From NCBI GenBank assembly GCA_002084765.1, contig NBMB01000027.1:1-39660 (forward strand): DNA of 39,660 nt. Reading direction: 5' to 3'. The position numbers and the translations under genes were made by a program. The stretch comes from Candidatus Cloacimonetes bacterium 4572_55. GTDB taxonomy: Bacteria > 4572-55. The notes beneath the pieces are model-generated. The model ran no database searches. It saw only the letters and a list, made by a program, of their open reading frames with translations, and had not been told where the DNA came from. Shown here piece after piece: positions 1 to 10,375 of this stretch. Positions within the stretch are counted from its first letter, which is position 1. Each line of letters opens with the position of its first letter.

Positions 1-3000
1 AAGAAGATTGATATCAATCTGACAGAGACGTTTCCGGATTATAGGGTTGACGAGGTGATCGATCTTGCTTTGGACAAGCCGACCGTGATTCCTACTGCAG
101 CGACCCCGACTCTGCTCGGCTCAGTAGTCGGCTCTGTGACATGTAAGGAAGGGGAAGCCAACTTTCGCGTCGGATTACTCGGCACGGATCATTTTGTCTG
201 GACTGACCCAATAGACGGCTCGTTTCGTCTGAATGACTTGTCCCTGGGGTATTACCGGCTCGGAGTCTTTGATGAAAATCAGAAGATGCGGGAGAGCATG
301 GACGTCCATCTGACAACTGAAAAGCCCGTGTGTCCGATGAATATAGTGATTGTTGTGAACATGGGCAATGATCTCTCCAAAGACGCGTCTCAGAAAGAGC
401 AAAAGGGTTCGATTTTCGGAAATGTGCGATATAAGGATGAGGAGAAGCCGCATAAATTCCGCGTCGGTTTTATGGATAGCAAGGAATTTGTGTGGACAAA
501 TCCGACAGACGGTTCGTTTTATTTTAACGAGTTGTCCATGGGTTACTACCCTCTGGTCATTTATGACGAGAATCAAAATCCTATTGAGAATAAAGATATA
601 CACTTGACAGAGGTTTTTCCAACCTATCGGGTTGACGAGCGTATTGGCGACGATCCACCACCGGAAAAGCCGGGAATGATCTATGGCTCCATAAAATTGG
701 ATAAGGACTCTGAGCATAGTTTTCGACTGCTGCTAAGCCCGATTGACAAGTATATATGGACAAATCCCAAAGATGGCGGTTTTGTTTTCGACGATCTCGA
801 TCTTGAGAACTATCAGCTCATCGTGTATGATAGCAACAAGCGCATCGTGAAGACTATGGACATTAATCTGTCCGTTCTTTTCCCTTCTCATAAGGTCGAG
901 GAGGTCGTTTCCATAGAGACCGCCAAGGATCCTATTAGCGAAGACCCGACCGAGACAAAGTCGGGAATGATCTATGGCTCCATAAAATTGGATAAGGACT
1001 CTGAGCATAGTTTTCGCCTGCTGCTAAGTCCTATTGACAAGTATATATGGACAAATCCCAAAGATGGCGGCTTTGTTTTCGACGATCTTGATCTTGGGAA
1101 ATACCGGCTCATCGTGTTTGATAACAACAGCCCCAGCAAGCGCATTGTAAAAACGGTTGACATAGATTTGTCTCTCCTTTTCCCGATTTATCAGGTTGAT
1201 GAGATCGTTTCTAATTACGATCTTGATGACAAAAATACAAGCGAGGAAACTGACGAAGCGGTTGGCTCGATTATGGGCAAATTTCGTTATAAGGACGATC
1301 GGGCGCATAAGTTTCGGGTGGGTCTGCTGAACACCGAAAATTACGTCTGGACAAATCCCATAGACGGCTCTTTTAGTCTGACCGAGTTGCCGTTGGGATA
1401 TCATGAGCTCATGGTGTATAATGAAAATAAAGAGCTGCAGAGCAAGATAGATGTCAATTTGACAAAAATATTCCCCACCCATTGGGTTGATGAGCACTTC
1501 GGCGAGGATCCTACTAACGAAGACCTGACCGAGACAAAGCCGGGAATAATTCATGGATCCATAAAGCTGGATAAAACCGATGAGCATAGTTTTCGACTAC
1601 TCCTAAGTCCGATTAACAAGCATATATGGACAAATTCCAAAGATGGCGGATTTACTTTCGACAATCTCGATCTTGGGAATTATCAGCTCATTGTATATGA
1701 TAACAATAGTCCCAGTAAGCGCATTGTGAAGACTATGGATATTAATTTGTCAACCCTTTTCCCTTCCCATAAGGTCGAAGAGGTCGTTTCCATAGAGACC
1801 GCCAAGGATCCTATTAGCGATGATCCGACCGAGACAAAGCCGGGAATAATTCATGGGTTCATAAAGCTGGATAAAACCGATGAGCATAATTTTCGACTGC
1901 TCCTAAGTCCGGTTAACAAGCATATATGGACAAATCCCCAGGATGGCGGGTTTACCTTCGACAATCTCGATCTTGGGAACTATCAACTCATCGTCTATGA
2001 TAACAACAGTCCCAGCAAGCGCATTGTGAAGACTATGGATATTGATCTGTCCGTTCTTTTCCCGATCCATAAGGTCGAGGAGGTCGTTTCCATAGAGACC
2101 AGCCAAGATCACCATATCGCCGATGATCCGATAGCGACAAAGCCCTGTATGATCTATGGACATGTAAAAACGGGTAACGAAAATGAGGAATATAGCGTCC
2201 GGTTATTTTTGAGTCCTGTCGGAGCGCATGTCTGGACAAATCCCACAGATGGAGGTTTCACTTTTGACAACCTTGATTTTGGGAATTACCAGCTCATCGT
2301 TTACAATAACAACAAGCGTATTGTGAAAAAAATGGACATTGATCTGACCACGCAGTCCCCGATTTACCAGGTCCAGGAACTTGGGATCAGAGACCTCGGC
2401 AGTGGAGATAACGACGCGGAAATCGATGAGACGATCGGATCGATTATCGGTAAATTTCGCTATAAGGACGATCGGGCGCATAAGTTTCGGGTGGGTCTGC
2501 TGAACACCGAAAATTACGTCTGGACAAATCCCCAAGACGGCTCCTTTAACCTGACTGGATTGCCGTTGGGATATCACGAACTCATGGTATATGACGAGTT
2601 CCAAAAGCTCCAGGACAAGGTAAATGTCAACCTGACAAAAATATTCCCCACCTATTGGGTTGATAAGCGCCTCGGCCCTACTAACGAAGACCCGGCCGAG
2701 AAAAAGTCCGGCATGATCTACGGGACAATTATCCATGAAAACAAAAATGAGATCAAGAATCATAAATTTCGACTATATCTCAGCCAGACCGGAGAGTATT
2801 GCTGGACAAATCCCAAGAGCGGAGGGTTTCGCTTTGATAATCTGGATTTGGATAACTACCAAATCATCGTCTATGATCAAGATCAATCCATTGTTCATAC
2901 TCACAACATCCACCTGACCAAAGCATTTCCGAGTTATGAGATGAAGGAAATTATTCCTGATGTCGATCATACCCCCGATCATACCATGGGCGAAATCGGC

Positions 3001-6000
3001 GTCATCTCCGGCGTTGTGAAGTGCAAAAAAGCGGATCGGAATAAGTTCCGAGTTGGCTTTCTAAGTGAGCGCAATGCCATACCAATCGACCCTGAAGATG
3101 GGTCGTTCAGCTTCAGTAATCTGCCGTTTGGTCATCACTCTTTGGCGGTTTACGGTGAGAACAACGCACTGATCAGACGAATCGATGTCACCTTGACAGA
3201 AGTGTTCCCAGTCTATCGGATAGGGGAGATTTTTTGCCTGGATCACGAAAAGAATGACCCATCTGTGGGCAAAATTTTTGGTAATATCCAGCAAAAAGGT
3301 AAGGATACACATCGTTTTTGGGTTGGATTCGGAGCCGATAACTACCAATGGACAAATCCGACAGACGGCTCTTTTTTCTTTCCCGACCTGGAGTTTGGAC
3401 ACTATCAATTTGTAGTCTACCATGAAAACCAGTCCGTCGCTTTGATCACGGACATCCATTTGACGCCGATTTTCCCCACTTACAGACTCGAGCGGGAACT
3501 CTCCGAATCGACACCCGCTAATTCATCCCAGTCAGATATTGAGTCAGGTGCCGTGGGCGACACCTCTGGATCCATCGTCGGCAGGATTACTCGCGCTGGG
3601 GAACCGGATCACTATTATCGAGCGATTCTATCTGGAACCGATAAAATAATCTCCACAAATGCGGAAGGGAATTTTGCGATTTATGGGTTGAAATTGGGCG
3701 CGTATTCCGTGCAAATCTTCGATTCCAATACCCACAAGCATGTGAAGACTGTAGACCTAACGCTTGACCGAGTTTTCCCTCAAGGGAAACTGGAAGTTGA
3801 CCTGCCTGAATATGCGTCTGAACATGACATAATCAAACCCGCTGTAGAAAATACCCGTACTGGAATGATTTACGGAAAAGTTTTGACAACCGGCAACTGT
3901 CCCCATTCTTCGAGCTATCGCATAGCAATCGGCGACACAGCCGTGACGACAAGCCAAAACGGCTCCTTCACAGTCACGGGCTTGCCCTTTGGCATAAATC
4001 TTGTGAGGGTCTATGACCGGCGTCAACGACTTTGTCACGCCGCCGACGTCCAGTTGAGCAAGTTATTTCCGGAATATCAATTGATCCATGAGGTCAACTG
4101 CGAGGACTATCCAAATAAAGGAAAAGCACTCGGAGCATCTTTTGACCCAAACAGCATGTCGCGCTCGTCTGTCTTATACGGTCGGATTACGATGGAGGAT
4201 GGGTGCGACGCGGACGCTCCATTTCGGGTAGCTATCGGCGATACGTCAGTAACCACGACCCTGGATCACGGCAGTTTTGAGATCAAAGGCGTGAGATACG
4301 GCGAGTATCTCGTGCGGATTTACGACATGTCGCAACGGTTGATCCACGCAAGAGATATCCGGTTGAACTCGGTATTTACGAGCTATCGACTGATATACGT
4401 AGCACCCTGTCCAAAACGCGATCTGCCGCAACAAAACGAGACCCAGATCGTTCCGAAAAACGATCCGCGGAACAGCATCATATCTGGTCAAGTGACACAT
4501 CTGACTTCGTGCGAGAAATCGCGGATATATCGAGTGGCAATCAGTGGCTCGGCAATCCGCGATACTGCGATCTCGACTGAGCGGGACGGATCGTTCTTGC
4601 TGAGCAGTCTACCTTATGGCGCGTACATCGTGCGGATTTATGACGTGAATCGGAAGCAAGTGCACGGCGAAGACCTTGCCTTGAACAGCCTATTTTCGAC
4701 TGGACGGATCGAGCTGAATTTGGATTGCATGGGCAACTCTTATGAGTCCCCTGCTCCGGGTCCTGGTCGAATCGTTGGCAAAATCGTGAAAAAAGGCGAG
4801 ACCGATCATTTTTATCGTATTCGAGTCGTGGGAACCGATCATATCGTTTCCACAGATATTTCCGGCAATTTTGAAATGTCAGGCTTGGATTTGGGCATGT
4901 ATCATCTTGTTGTCTACAATCAAGACCAATACAAAACCCACGAACAAAATGTGGACCTTACTGAAATTTTCCCCATTTATTATATGAATGTGGAATTGGA
5001 TGCGGATCAAGTTCTCCCGCCGGACTGTATGGGTCAGATCGCTGGATCAATCACGGCTGAGGGTAGTAAAACCCACCTCTATAAAGTTGTGGTCTATGGC
5101 GACGAATTGGAAGGGGAGAAACGTGTCGCTTCGACAAATTCGGCAGGCAGTTTTGTGATCGACGGACTGAAATGCGGCGCGTATTTTGTGACCGTTTATG
5201 ATATGGACAAACGCCAGGTTCATCTCCACCATGCCGAAATCAACGACCTTTTCCCCATCTATCATATCGATGTGAAATTGAAGCGCGAAAAGGACCCTGC
5301 CAAGGACAATCGTTTTTCCGGGTGGATGTTACCCCATGTCATCTGCAAACGGGGCTGGAATCCACATCATGGACTCCAGTCGTTCCATAAAGACAAAAAA
5401 TCGAAGGATCAGCGCGAGTGCGTGGGGCGAATCTCCGGCAAAGCCACGAAAGAGGGCGCGACGACTCAGTCATACCGTGTAGTTCTTGCTGGCGATCTTC
5501 CGAAGGGCAAAGAGCGTGTCGTCTCTACGAATCCAGACGGCAGTTTCATTTTTGACAAAATCAAGTGCGGCTCCTATTACGTCACTATCTATGACATGAA
5601 GCAAAATCAGCTTTATTCGCAACATGTCGAGATCAACCATATTTTTCCCATCTATGAATTGGACGCGCCTATTCCTCCTGACGACATCCCGACTGTGGTG
5701 AAACCGGAATGCAATGGCAAGGTTCTCGGAAAAATTACGCATGGGGATAAAAAGGCGAGACAATACCGAGTCGTCTTGACCGGTTCGTTGCCCGAGTCAG
5801 CCCAGGAGCGGGTTGTGACGACCAATCAATCTGGTAATTTTGGCTTTGACAACCTTCCGTGCGGGTCATACTTTGTGACTGTCTATGATATGGATAAAAC
5901 CCAGCTCCACGCGAAACAGATCACTATCGACCGACTCTTTCCTGTTCAGAATTTGACGATTGATCTAAACAAAAAAGAGTCCGAGGATCTGCCGCCGAAA

Positions 6001-7470
6001 GAAATTTGTAACGGCAAGATTCTTGGAAAGATCACCATAGAGGGCAAGCCTGCGTATCCCTATTCTGTGGTGTTGACGATCCTGGGCGGGAGTTTTTCCG
6101 ATGGAGTTAGCCATAAAACCGCTGTTACGGGCGGTGACGGCAGTTTCAGCTTTGATAACCTGGGTTGCGGATTCTACTCTGCCGCTGTATTGGACTCCGA
6201 TCACAAGCCGGTTCATCAACAGTATATTCAGATCAACTCCATTCCTCCTGTGTATATCATGAACGTGGAGCTTGAAAACGATTCTTCAGAAGAAAAACCT
6301 CCAGTTCCAGATTGCAGTGGCAAGTTGCTGGGAATGGTCTCGTTTGACGGCAAGCCCGCGCACTCTTACCGGGTCGTGTTGGCCGCGTTAGGTACCAAGT
6401 TTTCGGATGGGAGCAACCAGCGGGTAATCACGACAAACGAGTCTGGAAGTTTTCGATTTGATGACCTCAACTGCGACTCCTATTTTGTGACTATTTATGA
6501 TACGGATCGCAAGCAGGTTCATATTCGCCATATCGAAATCAGCTCGGTCTTTCCGATCTATACCATGAAAGTTCCTCTGATGTCCGCGAAGCCGGAGAAA
6601 CCCGAAGCCAATGCAGATACCACACAATATTTCGGCAAACTTCTCGGAACCGTGACAAAGGATGGCAAACCTGTGCACTCCTATCGCGCAGTTTTGAACG
6701 GTGAATTTCCCAACGGTAGCCGTCAACTGACCGCGACGACAAGCGAGGCTGGGAGCTTTGTTTTCAGCGATCTCGCTTTTGGCAGCTACTTCTTGACCCT
6801 GTATGATCTCGATCAAAAACAGGTGCATATCCGACATATCGAGATCAACGATATTTTTCCGGTATATCCCGTGAACGTGCAGCTCAAAAAAGACACTTCA
6901 GACGGAGATCAAATAGAGACGTGCCACGGAAAAATTATTGGGACAGTCACTCTTAACGACAAGCCCGCGCATTCCTATCGTGTGGTCTTAAACGGCGAGT
7001 TTTCGGATGGGAGCAAGCAGCGCGTCGTCTCCACCGGAGAATCTGGCGGATTTACATTGAGCGGTTTGGATTGCGGTTCCTATTTTGTGACTATGTACAA
7101 CCGTGGGCAGAACCAAGTTTTTGCCCGGAATATCGAACTGAACGAGATATTTCCGATTTCTACCCTGGATGTCGATCTAAAATCTAAAAAACCAGATCAA
7201 GCTCGTACCAATTCGGATACAGCGCGATGCTGCGGAAAACTTATTGGAACCGTGACAAAGGATGGCAAACCTGTGCATTCCTATCGCGCAGTTTTGAACG
7301 GCGAATTCCCCAACGGCTGTCGTCAAGTGACCGGGACAACGAGCGAAGCGGGTAGCTTTGTTTTCAACGACCTGGTCTTTGGAAATTACATCTTGACCCT
7401 GTATGATCCTGACCAAAAACAGGTGCATATTCGGCACATCGAGATCAACGATATTTTATCTATACCATGA
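1..7470 (+). CDS. Giant tandem-repeat protein, 5' part (partial; start lies left of window)
   Basis: The reading frame is open from base 1, and its first residues already match the end of a repeat unit (DINLTE then FPDYRVDE), so the true start is outside the window; the GTG at 55 is internal. About 25 complete units of roughly 85-130 residues follow. Each opens with a G-x-I-x-G strand, then an FRV/YRV strand, a TNPxDGSF turn, an LxxGxYxLxVYD strand and a final DIxLxxxFPxY strand. This pattern resembles carboxypeptidase-regulatory-like or Cna-B-type beta-sandwich domains, but I cannot name the family. Units 1-12 carry WTNP at the turn and later units mostly carry STN or TTN, so there are at least two subfamilies. 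No membrane segment or catalytic motif is visible. A structural surface or matrix role is inference only. The frame stops mid-repeat at 7468, where the next frame takes over, which suggests a frameshift rather than a natural end. Confidence 0.85.
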   Translation, partial: KKIDINLTETFPDYRVDEVIDLALDKPTVIPTAATPTLLGSVVGSVTCKEGEANFRVGLLGTDHFVWTDPIDGSFRLNDLSLGYYRLGVFDENQKMRESMDVHLTTEKPVCPMNIVIVVNMGNDLSKDASQKEQKGSIFGNVRYKDEEKPHKFRVGFMDSKEFVWTNPTDGSFYFNELSMGYYPLVIYDENQNPIENKDIHLTEVFPTYRVDERIGDDPPPEKPGMIYGSIKLDKDSEHSFRLLLSPIDKYIWTNPKDGGFVFDDLDLENYQLIVYDSNKRIVKTMDINLSVLFPSHKVEEVVSIETAKDPISEDPTETKSGMIYGSIKLDKDSEHSFRLLLSPIDKYIWTNPKDGGFVFDDLDLGKYRLIVFDNNSPSKRIVKTVDIDLSLLFPIYQVDEIVSNYDLDDKNTSEETDEAVGSIMGKFRYKDDRAHKFRVGLLNTENYVWTNPIDGSFSLTELPLGYHELMVYNENKELQSKIDVNLTKIFPTHWVDEHFGEDPTNEDLTETKPGIIHGSIKLDKTDEHSFRLLLSPINKHIWTNSKDGGFTFDNLDLGNYQLIVYDNNSPSKRIVKTMDINLSTLFPSHKVEEVVSIETAKDPISDDPTETKPGIIHGFIKLDKTDEHNFRLLLSPVNKHIWTNPQDGGFTFDNLDLGNYQLIVYDNNSPSKRIVKTMDIDLSVLFPIHKVEEVVSIETSQDHHIADDPIATKPCMIYGHVKTGNENEEYSVRLFLSPVGAHVWTNPTDGGFTFDNLDFGNYQLIVYNNNKRIVKKMDIDLTTQSPIYQVQELGIRDLGSGDNDAEIDETIGSIIGKFRYKDDRAHKFRVGLLNTENYVWTNPQDGSFNLTGLPLGYHELMVYDEFQKLQDKVNVNLTKIFPTYWVDKRLGPTNEDPAEKKSGMIYGTIIHENKNEIKNHKFRLYLSQTGEYCWTNPKSGGFRFDNLDLDNYQIIVYDQDQSIVHTHNIHLTKAFPSYEMKEIIPDVDHTPDHTMGEIGVISGVVKCKKADRNKFRVGFLSERNAIPIDPEDGSFSFSNLPFGHHSLAVYGENNALIRRIDVTLTEVFPVYRIGEIFCLDHEKNDPSVGKIFGNIQQKGKDTHRFWVGFGADNYQWTNPTDGSFFFPDLEFGHYQFVVYHENQSVALITDIHLTPIFPTYRLERELSESTPANSSQSDIESGAVGDTSGSIVGRITRAGEPDHYYRAILSGTDKIISTNAEGNFAIYGLKLGAYSVQIFDSNTHKHVKTVDLTLDRVFPQGKLEVDLPEYASEHDIIKPAVENTRTGMIYGKVLTTGNCPHSSSYRIAIGDTAVTTSQNGSFTVTGLPFGINLVRVYDRRQRLCHAADVQLSKLFPEYQLIHEVNCEDYPNKGKALGASFDPNSMSRSSVLYGRITMEDGCDADAPFRVAIGDTSVTTTLDHGSFEIKGVRYGEYLVRIYDMSQRLIHARDIRLNSVFTSYRLIYVAPCPKRDLPQQNETQIVPKNDPRNSIISGQVTHLTSCEKSRIYRVAISGSAIRDTAISTERDGSFLLSSLPYGAYIVRIYDVNRKQVHGEDLALNSLFSTGRIELNLDCMGNSYESPAPGPGRIVGKIVKKGETDHFYRIRVVGTDHIVSTDISGNFEMSGLDLGMYHLVVYNQDQYKTHEQNVDLTEIFPIYYMNVELDADQVLPPDCMGQIAGSITAEGSKTHLYKVVVYGDELEGEKRVASTNSAGSFVIDGLKCGAYFVTVYDMDKRQVHLHHAEINDLFPIYHIDVKLKREKDPAKDNRFSGWMLPHVICKRGWNPHHGLQSFHKDKKSKDQRECVGRISGKATKEGATTQSYRVVLAGDLPKGKERVVSTNPDGSFIFDKIKCGSYYVTIYDMKQNQLYSQHVEINHIFPIYELDAPIPPDDIPTVVKPECNGKVLGKITHGDKKARQYRVVLTGSLPESAQERVVTTNQSGNFGFDNLPCGSYFVTVYDMDKTQLHAKQITIDRLFPVQNLTIDLNKKESEDLPPKEICNGKILGKITIEGKPAYPYSVVLTILGGSFSDGVSHKTAVTGGDGSFSFDNLGCGFYSAAVLDSDHKPVHQQYIQINSIPPVYIMNVELENDSSEEKPPVPDCSGKLLGMVSFDGKPAHSYRVVLAALGTKFSDGSNQRVITTNESGSFRFDDLNCDSYFVTIYDTDRKQVHIRHIEISSVFPIYTMKVPLMSAKPEKPEANADTTQYFGKLLGTVTKDGKPVHSYRAVLNGEFPNGSRQLTATTSEAGSFVFSDLAFGSYFLTLYDLDQKQVHIRHIEINDIFPVYPVNVQLKKDTSDGDQIETCHGKIIGTVTLNDKPAHSYRVVLNGEFSDGSKQRVVSTGESGGFTLSGLDCGSYFVTMYNRGQNQVFARNIELNEIFPISTLDVDLKSKKPDQARTNSDTARCCGKLIGTVTKDGKPVHSYRAVLNGEFPNGCRQVTGTTSEAGSFVFNDLVFGNYILTLYDPDQKQVHIRHIEINDILSIP

Positions 7471-10375
7471 AAGTGGATATCAAAGAAGATCCGTCGAGCC
7501 ACGAGCCTCCGATAACAGCCTGCAACAGCAGAATTGTCGGAACCATCACCATAGAGAACAAACCCGCGTACCCCTATTCCGTAGAGTTGACTCGATTAAA
7601 GGGCGACTTCTCAGGGGAAAGCGGGCGCAAAATCGTGACAGTAACGAGTCAGGGTGGTAGTTTTAGCTTTGATAATCTCGACAACGGATTTTATTTTGCG
7701 ACAGTGGTGGATGCGGATCGCAGTCAGGTTCATACCCGTTATATTGAGATCAGCCCGGTCGTTCCGGTTTATATCATGAATGTAAACCTCAAGAAAGACC
7801 CTTCGGGCGGTGAACCCCAGGTCACCGAGTGCCGCGGAAAGATAATCGGGACAGTCACCCTTGACGACAAGCCCGCGCATTCTTATCGTGTGGTCTTAAA
7901 CGGCGAGTTTCCGGATGGGAGCAAGCAGCGCGTGGTCTCCACCGGAGAATCTGGCGGATTTACATTGAGCGATTTGGATTGTGGTTCCTATTTTGTGACC
8001 ATATACAATCGTGGGCAGAGCCAAGTCTTTGTCCGGAATATCGAACTGAACGAGATATTCCCCATCTCCGCCCTGAATGTTGATCTGAAATCTGCGGATA
8101 TCAACCCGTTAGAACCAGCGAAACCTGCGGATACAAAGTGCAACGGTAAGATTATCGGTGCCATCAAAAAAGGTAAGCAAGCAGGCTCTGGATTCCGGGT
8201 AGTAGTCAACGGAGATTTTTCTGATGGAATCAAAAATAAAGCCATGACAACCGGTAAATCTGGCGGGTTCCTCTTCACGGACTTAAACTGCGGTCAGTTC
8301 CTGCTCACAGTTTATAATCCGCAACGTGAACCCGTGCATACGCGGCATCTCTCTATTAATGAAATTTTTCCCGAAATATTAGTCGAGGTAGAGTTGGACG
8401 CAGATCCCGAGCCGCCTAAGCCGGATCCGGGATGCAATGGCAAAATCCTGGGAACCATTACCCGTAAAGGAGAAACTACGCACCTCTATCGAGTGATTCT
8501 CATGGGTGATTTTCCAGAGGCTGAAGAGCGAATGGCTTCGACAAACGAATCGGGTAGCTTTAGCTTTGATCCGGTTGGTTGCGGCTCCTACTTTGTCAAA
8601 ATTTACGACATGGATCGCAATCAAGTTTACGCGCAGTATGTCGATATTAACAAACTTTTTCCTGTTTACGATATTAACAAAGAGTTGCCGGAGAAAAAAC
8701 AGGATAAAGATGAGGAGATAGAAGATGCGAAAAAAGGAGTTTGTCGAATTACCGGCAAGATTCGATGTAAAAATGGACATAGGCATCATTTCAAAGTTAT
8801 GATCGAGACTGGTCAAGAGGTATCGACAAATCCGGCAGGCGTTTTCTCCTTCTCCGGGCTGGATTACGGCAACTATCATCTGCTAATCTATAATGATCGT
8901 CAAGGCTATGTGGGACAGAGGGTCGTGAATCTGAGCGATATGTTCCCGATCTATTATCTGAACTTAGAGACCGATTGCAAGGGTGTCTCGAGCACAGACC
9001 CGCGGGTCAAGAAGCCCGGGGGATTAGAAGGATCTATTCGATATGAAGACCCGGGTGACAAACAACATCATTTCCGGATCACGGTGACTCCGAAATTTGG
9101 AAACAATCGCAAATCTATTGTCATTGCAACAGATAACGCGGGAAATTATCGAATCGGCGATCTGCGCCTGGGTCAATACAACGTCCAGATTTATGAGACG
9201 CCAGAAAAGGTGATCTTCAGCAAGGATGTGGTATTGAACGAAGTCTATCCGGTTCAGACTTTGGATCACATGGTGGCTGCAAAGACCCAGCCGGTAGGTC
9301 GTATCTACGGCAGAGTCGTTCCAGCCGGAAAATTCAAGGTCGTTCTCAGCAACGATACATACATGGTCACGGATCCGATTACTGGAAAATTTGAGTTCAA
9401 CAAACTGCCGTTGGGTCACTATCTGGTTGCCATCTATGACATGAAGAGCCAAGAACGCTGGCACAGTACCGATGTGGAATTGTCGGACACTTTCAGCGAG
9501 CGTGATCTGGGCAATATCAAGCTGAAAGATCCGAACGCGACGACGCCAGGAAACGGACGGATACACGGGAAAATTATTGACGAAGATCATCCTGACAGGA
9601 TTTATGCCGTGACCCTCTTCGGGACGGATCATTATGCTCGGACTGCCTCCAGCAGCGGCTTATATGAAATCTCGGGGCTTCCTTACGGCGATTATCAGCT
9701 AACGGTTTTTGATCATCAGCAAAAAGTTATTACGGCAACGCTGATTCAATTAACCAAATTTTTTCCTGATAGCGAGTTCAATCATACGGTGAAGAATAAA
9801 CCAGCCCCCGCGGGTGATACCGGACGTATTTACGGCGATGTTCTGATCCAAGGCGGAAAATGCGACATGAATTTGATCCTCGTGTTACGGGGAGACGACG
9901 TCTCATTGAAAGACGGGTTTAAACGGAAAGAAATTTCTCCCAATAAGCAGGGAAATTTCAGTTTTGACACGTTGCCTTTTGGGAAATTCAGGTTGGAGAT
10001 TTATAATTTCAATCGAGAGCTACTCAAAGAAATTTCGGGGATTACGTTGAGCTCTGTGTTTCCTGATAAAAAAATCACGGAATATTTCCCGAAATATTAC
10101 TGTGACGGCGTCAGAGAACCGGGTGTGATATACGGCAACTTGATGTGTCTGGAGACTGAAAAGAAGTGCGATAGGCGGATTTTCAAGGTAGTGATTGTCA
10201 ATGTCGATGATCCAACAGACCGCCATCAAACGCTGTCAGATCGTTCCAACAACGGCTATTTTTACTGTGCTGACTTGAAGGTCGGCGTTTATGACGTGTT
10301 TATTTATGATTCGTTGTCAAAAGAAGAGCTTTCTTGTATTCGAGTAGAGCTGACTCGTCTTCAGCCGGAAAAAAT
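1..10375 (+). repeat. About 35 tandem coding repeats, roughly 260-390 bp each
   Basis: Counting the G-x-I-x-G start of each unit gives 25 complete units before 7467 and 10 after it. Unit length is usually 88-103 residues; one (about 5029-5430) is near 130 because of a long linker. Similarity at DNA level is patchy: some neighbours are almost identical, such as the copies beginning near 672 and 963, 291 bp apart, while units towards the 3' end have diverged. This points to repeated rounds of unequal recombination on top of an old array. Confidence 0.85.

Noticed and set aside
7450-7467. Programmed -1 ribosomal frameshift at the giant gene junction
   Set aside because: The frame change has the right sign, but the in-frame codons GAT ATT TTA TCT contain no classic X-XXY-YYZ slippery heptamer and no downstream pseudoknot was evident; a 4-nt deletion relative to sister units explains it better.
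92-10229. Many open frames antisense to the giant repeat gene, up to about 200 codons
   Set aside because: They recur because the coding repeats recur, share no family features and lack ribosome-binding sites; they are shadows.
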